Assembly (NCBI GenBank): GCA_964635995.1
Contig: CAZWRA010000001.1
Span: forward strand, 1-64,000
Reading direction: 5' to 3'
DNA from: JAGQLF01 sp964635995
GTDB taxonomy: Bacteria > Patescibacteriota > Dojkabacteria > J137
Length of the DNA stretch: 64,000 nt
The first letter of the stretch is position 1. Each line of letters begins with the position of its first letter. The translations under genes were made by a program, and so were the position numbers. The notes beneath the pieces are model-generated. The model searched no databases. It saw only the letters and a program-made list of their open reading frames with translations, and was not told the origin of the DNA. This document shows positions 59,101-64,000 of the stretch, piece after piece.

Positions 59101-59735
59101 TTCCATCATTTACTGATGCAACTGATAGAGAAAAAATAGAATGGGAAAAAGAGTTAATGGGTGTATTTGTCTCAACACATCCTTTACAGAATTTTATTTG
59201 GGCACCACTACTAGAAAATCTTTCAAAAACTTCAGATATCGAAAAACTTAGAACAGGGGATAAAGTAAAGTTACTTGGAATGTTTAGCAATATTAAAGTT
59301 TTAAGAACTAAGGCTAAGAACGAACAAATGGCTATACTTCTTATCGAAGATCTTGAACAAACTTGCAGTGCTGTTATCTTTCCAAAAATTTTTAAAACTT
59401 TAAACGATCTTAGACTTGTTGTTGAAGCAAGACCTTTTATTATTGAAGGCACTGTAAATGAAAGAGATGAAGAAAAAACGATAATTATTGATAAGATAGA
59501 GCCTGCCAATATTTTAATTCCTCCAAAGAAAGTTGAGCTAGATTTAAGGGATTTTAAAGAAAAAGAAAAGTTATTAGAGTTAAAAGAATGCTTTGAGAGA
59601 ACATCTACTGGTGATAATAGTATTAATGTAATGATAAAGTATGGATCGAAAAACAATGTAAAAGTTTTGGAGCGATCAATAAACTTTAATGACGAAAAGT
59701 CAGTGGCTATTGTTTCTAAATTTATTTCTCGTTAA
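56163..59735 (+). CDS. dnaE: DNA polymerase III subunit alpha
   Basis: An 1190-residue replicative polymerase. The PHP domain (HLHVHTQYSLLDG, AITDHG) leads. Palm motifs follow (GVRGSAAGSLVSY, with catalytic PDIDMD near 441), then the YGFNKAHAASYA region, a helix-hairpin-helix and a C-terminal OB fold. I prefer ATG 56163; an in-frame TTG at 56142 lies only a couple of nt after the TATAAA box at 56135-56140 and is too close to it. Full length and uninterrupted, which argues for standard code usage. Its last 14 nt are overlapped by the DUF3095 remnant on the other strand. Confidence 0.96.
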   Translation: MADFVHLHVHTQYSLLDGLNRTEKLFEKVKNSGMEAVAITDHGVLYGAPEFWKMSKDFDVKPIIGCEMYLAPTDMTLRSDVDGIRYYHLLLIAKNDIGYKNLIKLVTKSHIDGMYYKPRIDLDLLKKHSEGLICTSACLAGPLSRYIVRGEYDKAEWWLKELHGTFKDDFYLEIQRNGIRCEDEIDKALIAKLPISEQEDQLETLKQQVKVNKKLYDYSKQFNIPIVATTDAHFLDADDKDTQKILFCIRDGKSLDDPSAMNGYVETYIKTPEELKKDFSDIPEVLEETLKINEKIEKINLKPDRVQPHYWNLPENSTARDELSKQVYEGAYNKYTTDDPKKDPSTFSIDEIKKHLPEEIKKQLDYELMVIEKMGYNNYFLVVGDLMQFARKNEIVVGVRGSAAGSLVSYCLGITNVEPLKWGLVFERFLNLERASPPDIDMDIQDDRREELIDYAREKYGETSVAGIITFGKLATKAAIRDVARVMNIDLATADKLSKKVIVLFGKPFTFEKMMGEDPEFKEMVDSDPRLQRLGEVVKKIEGLNRHTGVHAAGYLITPGPIDEFMAYQKDLKDPDLLVTQMDGTWIDKLDFMKFDFLGLRTLTIIKDCILYVEKRHGIKIDLENINVDPDEPPENYDQKAFEVFRNGETIGVFQFESPPMQRYLVDLKPTTMTDICFMAAAYRPGPMAYIPDYIKIKNGDKEANYLIPELEPILKATLGFPVYQEQLLQICMQLGGFTLGEGDVIRNALKKKQLDILKEKEEDFKKYFVENYSQYGEEIASEIWKQLEPFASYGFNKAHAASYAAVAYWCAYLKGNYPLEFMTALMHADIENTDRIVIDIGEAKRLGYKVLPPNINMSDVYFNPEGKDGIRFGLGAIKNVGKKLCEKIIRERNQRGEFKHFDDFVYRVGSKNINKRAVECLIKAGALDDFGDRNALLKICSEVFEKISAKEKAKEVGQAGLFSVESEHDGLEQVDKTPFPSFTDATDREKIEWEKELMGVFVSTHPLQNFIWAPLLENLSKTSDIEKLRTGDKVKLLGMFSNIKVLRTKAKNEQMAILLIEDLEQTCSAVIFPKIFKTLNDLRLVVEARPFIIEGTVNERDEEKTIIIDKIEPANILIPPKKVELDLRDFKEKEKLLELKECFERTSTGDNSINVMIKYGSKNNVKVLERSINFNDEKSVAIVSKFISR

Positions 59736-60361
59736 TTTTTGCCTTTATTAAAAGAATTACAATTTCATCTTTCTTACTAGGAATATCTTGCCAGACACAC
59801 TTTAATCCCGAGAAGTCTGCTTTATTCTTAACTTCTTTCGTTTTTATCTGGTACTTAGGATAGTTTTTACAAGAAACTCAGCGTGATCTAAACCCCCTCA
59901 ATGAAAAACCGCTTGGAAGTAATTATTTGTAACTTTTAGTTTTACTATTTTAATTTTATGACGACTTCTTAAAATGTCTATAACTGGAACAAATCCAATT
60001 CTAAGATGAATGTTAAAATTTTTTCTGAGAATTTTTGTGTATCTCTTAAAACATCGCAAGCTTTATCAACATATTCAGGAGGAATAAGTATTGTCGACCC
60101 ATCTCCACCAAAAACAAAAGGAAATTCAATATTTTTATCAATATTCAAAACAGCAGTCGTTGCACAAGAGGCTACAAAATTTACATCATGATATCTTCCT
60201 TCATCAATAGCAATAGTGGAGCCTTTTACATCTGAGACTACAACAAACCAGTCAACAGGAGCATCCCTGAAAAGACGTTCGTTCGTTATATCTTTAAACT
60301 CTTCCACATAAGGAAGATCGTTGTAGAAATACGTACTTTTCACAATTTTTAATGTCACCAA
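59722..60361 (-). pseudogene. DUF3095 family remnant
   Basis: About 213 codons, matching only the first part of DUF3095 proteins (usually about 380). Pieces in order: VSDVKGSTIAIDEGRYHDVN, FVFGGDGSTILIPP, RIGFVPVIDIL, GGLDHAEFLVK, ADFSGLKCVWQDIPS. Lesions: A/T runs at 60019-60024 and 59864-59868 each need one more base, and a TGA at 59898-59900 stands where the family has Gly. The frame ends inside the dnaE 3' end, so the C-terminal half has been lost. DUF3095 is distantly cyclase-like; the function is unknown. Confidence 0.7.
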
Positions 60362-60458
60362 AATTTTACAACAATATCAGTATATCAGCGACTGTCAATA
60401 ATGGCCAGCAGCAATATCAGAATATGCTCTAAATTAATTATTCAGTTGGGGAATATTC

Positions 60459-60907
60459 TCAGATAGATTTTTCTAATTTTCTAACTCTTTTTTGAAGCTT
60501 ATTGTATTCCCTTAAACCTGCAAAAGAGTATCTAAAATATACAGACAGGAGCATTAATATAAGTGAGATAATTATTATGAATAATCTAAAAATGGAAGAT
60601 AGAAGTACTACAAATGAAGGATAAAGTCTTGACTCAAAATCTTCATCTTCTTCTCGATCATTATTAAATATATCTTCAATTGAATCAACAATATCATCAG
60701 GAATGGTGCCAATAGTAGTTAGAGTGTTATCAGTATATTGAAGTTGTCTTCCAAAAAATTTTCTTCAAATAGATTGTCTGTAAATGAAGAATAAATCTGA
60801 GGGATAAAAATAGCTGAAATAATTCCAGCTAAACCTACAAAGAATAAAAAAGTTATTATTGTTTGCGATGCTACAATAACTTTTCTATAAAAAAGAAAAG
60901 CAAACAT
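60459..60907 (-). pseudogene. Membrane protein, frameshifted
   Basis: About 150 codons. Membrane helix (about 7-36), an acidic extracellular loop, then after the break DNTLTTIGTIPDDIVDSIED, a second helix (SSIFRLFIIIISLILMLL) and a coiled tail (REYNKLQKRVRKLEK). The break is a run of six A on the plus strand (60753-60758); seven would join the parts. It ends at TGA 60459, with a further in-frame TAA at 60438. Family unknown. Confidence 0.5.
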
Positions 60908-60953
60908 AGGATTAATACAATGAATACTAAAAAATTGTTATTGGATTCATATT

Positions 60954-61301
60954 TTATTCTTCAGATTTTTCTTCAAATATTTTCTCAATTTTAGCAGCCA
61001 TAGAGAAATCTTTTAAGGTTAGTCCTCCAGCATCATGTGTACAGAAAGAGACATATACATTTTTATAATCGTAAATTGTTAAATCAGGATGATGTCCTTC
61101 CTCATCTGCAAGTTCAGCAACCATATTTAAAAGAAGAAGAGCTTCTTTAAAATTAGTCATTTCAAAACTTGTTATTAAATGATCATTTTCATCAATACCC
61201 CAAAATTCAAACATATCAATGTATTTATTTATTTCATCTTTTGGTAACTTCTGAGAATCTAGGTCTTTAATCTTTTTTGAAGCTAGAGCTTTCTTATCCA
61301 T
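60954..61301 (-). CDS. Pterin-4-alpha-carbinolamine dehydratase
   Basis: A 115-residue PCD/DCoH-fold enzyme. The active-site EGHHPDL (68-74) and CTHDAGGLTLKD (87-98) match the family motif. It dehydrates 4a-hydroxytetrahydrobiopterin or moonlights in molybdopterin-like cofactor contexts. No pterin-dependent hydroxylase is in the window. It is followed by the damaged membrane gene and preceded by the RND exporter on the same strand. Intact. Confidence 0.9.
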   Translation of the reverse strand: MDKKALASKKIKDLDSQKLPKDEINKYIDMFEFWGIDENDHLITSFEMTNFKEALLLLNMVAELADEEGHHPDLTIYDYKNVYVSFCTHDAGGLTLKDFSMAAKIEKIFEEKSEE

Positions 61302-61352
61302 TTTGATTTATTAATATATTTATTTTTACCCTATGAATTTGAAATATGCAAA

Positions 61353-64000
61353 TTACTTTCTATAGGCTTCAATTCTAAATATATAGCCTTTTATAAATTT
61401 TCTTAAGTTTTCTATTACAACATAAAATGCTGGAAAAGTAATTACAACTAGAAAAGTACTTGAAAGAAGACCGAAGATAATCACAAATGCAAGTGACTCC
61501 CATAGTGGTTCAGTTAATGCTAAAGGAAAAAGGCCAAGTACAGTTGTAGCTGAAGTGGTTAAAAGAGGTCTGAATCTTAGTTTAACTGCTTTAATAATTG
61601 AATCAGATATTGAGCTTCCTTCCATTCTCATTTGATTAGCAAAATCTAAAAGCATAACTGTATTGTTAACTACAATTCCAACAAGAGCAATCATTCCAAT
61701 AATTACAAAAAAACTTATTGGGTTATCTGTAATGTATAGACCACCAAATAGCCCAAAGAAGCTAAATGGAATTGCTAACATTATAAGAAGGGCTTGAGAG
61801 AATGAGTTAAATACTACTACAAGGAACAGATAAATTATTACAAATGATCCTAAAAGAGCAACTCCTGCAGAAATAACAGACTCGAAAATCTCCGAAGCAA
61901 AACCTCGATCATCACCAAGTGAATCTTCTTCTAAACCTAACTCTTGAAGTTTTACAGAGTTATATTCCTCTTTAACTCTTTCTGAGACTAATCTAATTGA
62001 AGCATCATCAACTTCACCTTCAAGCTTCGACTCAATTAATAAGAATCTTCTTCCATCATTTTTTACAATTGAGTCTAAATTTTTAATTCTTGAATCAGAT
62101 ACAGTTATGTCATTTTCAAAATCAATATCATTAAGGATATACTCTCTAATTTCCTCCGCAACTTTAATTAAAGAATGTGAATCATTTCCATAAATTTGAA
62201 TTTGAGATTGGTACTCAACTGTAGGAGGTCCTGAAACCTGTTCAGCTTGAACTATAATTATAGCTCTACTTGTCTCTTCTAACTTTCCCTCAATAGCTTC
62301 AGCTATTTCAACAGAAGTTTCTGATCGATCCAATAAAGAAGTAAGTTTCACCATCATAAAAGCAGTGTCAGCTCCAGAAAAATCTCTTCCAACTTGAGGG
62401 TATTTTATTTCTTCAACAAGATCACTATAGTTATCAGTGATAACTTCTTCGACTTCTTTTACAATATTTTCTTTTTCAAGAATAGTTAATCCATTTTCAA
62501 ATGTGAAATTAACATAAATACCATTTGAGTCCTTTTGTGGAGGGAAATCGACAAATTGTAATTTGGAAGCAAAATATCCTCCTAAGCCTATTAATGTAAT
62601 TCCTAAAAATATTATCAGAATATTTAGATACCATCTTTTTACATAAAATCCAACAATTGTTCCTAATACCTTTCCATAAAATAGAACAAGTTCATTAAAA
62701 ATGTTAAAGACCCAATATAAAGGATTTTGTCTGTATCCTGGCTTCCTTGTTGGAATTATTACATTTGATAAAAGAGGAACAATTGTTAATGCTATAATTA
62801 AAGACCAACTAAGTGTAGTAATTACAGTTATTGGAACATCTCTTATTATTTCTCCTAAAAATCCAATAATAAAAAGCATTGGGAAAAAGACAAGAAGTGT
62901 AGTTATTGTACCTATAGCATCAGCTTTTCCAACACTATTAATAGCGGCTTTAACTGCTTTTATTCCCTTTAAGCCTTCTCTCTTATGGTAATCAATACTT
63001 TCAACAATTACTATTGCGTCATCAACTAATAAGCCTAAAACAAGAATTAGAGCGAAAAGTGATATAACATTTAAAGAGACTCCTAATAACAACAAGGTAA
63101 TGAAAGTTGCTGCCATTACTGTCGGAATGAAAATCACTGCAACAATAGCTGCCCTCCAGCTTACAAAAAGAAATAATGTAAGCGCTACAATAATTAAAGC
63201 TGAAAAAGCATTTGATTCTAAAGAGGTAATTTGTTCATTTAGTCCAACAGCTTCGTCATAAACAGTAACTATTTCATATCCATCATAATTGCCTGATTCA
63301 TTAATTGATTCTAACTTTTCTGTAACTTCAGAAGAAAGTTCAGTAGTTGTAACATTACTTTCTTTTTGAATTCCTAACAATATAGATTCATTAATTTTAA
63401 TTTCTCCATTCTCTTTTTTTCCGTATCTATTAAAAGAAAGCTGTAAAAGTTCTTCCTTACCAGTTAAAGGGCTATAAATTTCTTCAAACAAATTTATTGT
63501 AGATGAATTATCCACTGTGTTTAGTGAGTTAAACTCACTTGCTATTTCTTTTGAAACTTCCTGTAACTTCAAAACATCATTATCTTCTTTACTTACAACT
63601 CCTAAAATTAAATCGTTCTCTCCATCAACTGCGTTCGCTTGTAAAGAAATAACTTCTGGATTTACTCCTTCTGGAAGTTCTAATCGTGAAATCTCTTCAT
63701 TAATTTTAGCTACCTCTTCTTCAGTATCAGTACCAGTTTTAAAAGAAATAATAATAAAGCTGAAATTATCAGCTGAGGTTGAATTAACAACTTCAACAGA
63801 CTCCCTTATTTTAATAACATCTACAAGTGGAGTAGTTAATGTTGAGTCAATAATGTTTGGGTCATTAATTGGATAGATTGTTTGAACAAATGCCGTAGGA
63901 AACTCTAATTCCGGAAAACCTTCTCTTGGTAATAGATTTGTGTAAGTAATAAAACCTATGAAAATAATCCCAATAAATGCCAATAGAGTCAGTCGGAAAT
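61353..64000 (-). CDS. RND family efflux transporter, 5' end beyond the window
   Basis: At least 881 residues of an AcrB/HAE1-type permease. The N-terminal helix with LPREGFPELEFP, two porter regions, the RND helix 4 signature LGLLVDDAIVIVES, and a second helix bundle (IIGMIALVGIVVNNTVMLLDFANQMR) are seen. The frame is open to the window edge (FRLTLLAFIG), so the true start lies outside. At this size it is smaller than the 1000-plus residues of AcrB. It uses the proton gradient to export compounds. Adaptor and outer-membrane channel genes are not visible. Confidence 0.92.
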   Translation of the reverse strand, partial: FRLTLLAFIGIIFIGFITYTNLLPREGFPELEFPTAFVQTIYPINDPNIIDSTLTTPLVDVIKIRESVEVVNSTSADNFSFIIISFKTGTDTEEEVAKINEEISRLELPEGVNPEVISLQANAVDGENDLILGVVSKEDNDVLKLQEVSKEIASEFNSLNTVDNSSTINLFEEIYSPLTGKEELLQLSFNRYGKKENGEIKINESILLGIQKESNVTTTELSSEVTEKLESINESGNYDGYEIVTVYDEAVGLNEQITSLESNAFSALIIVALTLFLFVSWRAAIVAVIFIPTVMAATFITLLLLGVSLNVISLFALILVLGLLVDDAIVIVESIDYHKREGLKGIKAVKAAINSVGKADAIGTITTLLVFFPMLFIIGFLGEIIRDVPITVITTLSWSLIIALTIVPLLSNVIIPTRKPGYRQNPLYWVFNIFNELVLFYGKVLGTIVGFYVKRWYLNILIIFLGITLIGLGGYFASKLQFVDFPPQKDSNGIYVNFTFENGLTILEKENIVKEVEEVITDNYSDLVEEIKYPQVGRDFSGADTAFMMVKLTSLLDRSETSVEIAEAIEGKLEETSRAIIIVQAEQVSGPPTVEYQSQIQIYGNDSHSLIKVAEEIREYILNDIDFENDITVSDSRIKNLDSIVKNDGRRFLLIESKLEGEVDDASIRLVSERVKEEYNSVKLQELGLEEDSLGDDRGFASEIFESVISAGVALLGSFVIIYLFLVVVFNSFSQALLIMLAIPFSFFGLFGGLYITDNPISFFVIIGMIALVGIVVNNTVMLLDFANQMRMEGSSISDSIIKAVKLRFRPLLTTSATTVLGLFPLALTEPLWESLAFVIIFGLLSSTFLVVITFPAFYVVIENLRKFIKGYIFRIEAYRK

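Noticed and set aside
37378..59900. UGA reassigned to glycine, as in Gracilibacteria/Absconditabacteria
   Set aside because: Gly fits several TGA sites (notably DUF3095), but dnaE, uvrA, mfd, the UvrD-like gene and all other long genes contain no in-frame TGA, several genes end in TGA with ATGA overlaps, and TAA/TAG interruptions occur too.
1..64000. CRISPR array, transposase, integrase, prophage or restriction system
   Set aside because: No spaced direct repeats, no recombinase or transposase motifs and no phage structural genes were found in any frame I read.

Overview
This window looks like a chromosome segment of a small-genome, AT-rich bacterium of the Patescibacteria/CPR type. The evidence is very tight gene packing with many ATGA or TAATG overlaps, frequent TTG/GTG starts, almost no Shine-Dalgarno sequences, TATAAT boxes only 6-8 nt before several start codons (leaderless mRNAs), reduced protein architectures (PilB without its N-terminal domain, a shortened Mfd), a type IV pilus locus, and many small membrane or cell-surface proteins of unknown function. 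The lineage within CPR cannot be fixed from this sequence; Dojkabacteria-like is only a guess. The code is standard: dnaE, uvrA and mfd are long and uninterrupted.

Layout. 0-9 kb: envelope genes (LysM-M23 endopeptidase, ferric-reductase-like flavohaem protein, tRNA-Gln, membrane proteins) and a four-gene operon built around a 1013-residue cysteine-rich surface protein. 9-21 kb: RNA and translation housekeeping (yhaM, thpR, gatC, a beta-CASP RNase, rnpA, pheS), a UvrD-nuclease fusion, a DUF1295 enzyme, a glycosyltransferase, pyrophosphatase and ychF. 21-29 kb: mfd-uvrA repair operon, galU, DUF427. 29-36 kb: type IV pilus locus, with prepilin peptidase, five pilin-like genes, pilC and pilB. 36-47 kb: tRNA-Ser with a duplicated 3' end, an Ogg-like glycosylase, a RodZ-like protein, rarA, an Smr protein, an ABC exporter, a DUF5648 surface protein, tRNA-Ala, PAS and malate/lactate dehydrogenase genes. 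47-52.5 kb: umuC and umuD around two tandem paralogues of unknown function. 52.5-64 kb: membrane and FecR-like genes, a DHH phosphoesterase, a YjeF epimerase, dnaE, a DUF3095 remnant, a pterin dehydratase and an RND exporter that runs off the window.

The most striking property is mosaic gene integrity. I count eleven in-frame stop codons and about eighteen frameshifts, most in A/T runs, inside otherwise well-preserved coding frames. All lie in 20.9-21.4, 29.2-46.9, 49.8-51.3 and 59.7-60.8 kb. The remaining roughly 38 kb, including the longest genes, has none. Affected genes include pilB, pilC, the prepilin peptidase, rarA, ogg, ldh and a surface protein with three in-frame TAA codons. Possible explanations are active genome erosion, locally poor consensus sequence, or expression rescue by stop readthrough or polymerase slippage. 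The clustering in accessory genes favours erosion, but the sequence alone cannot decide.
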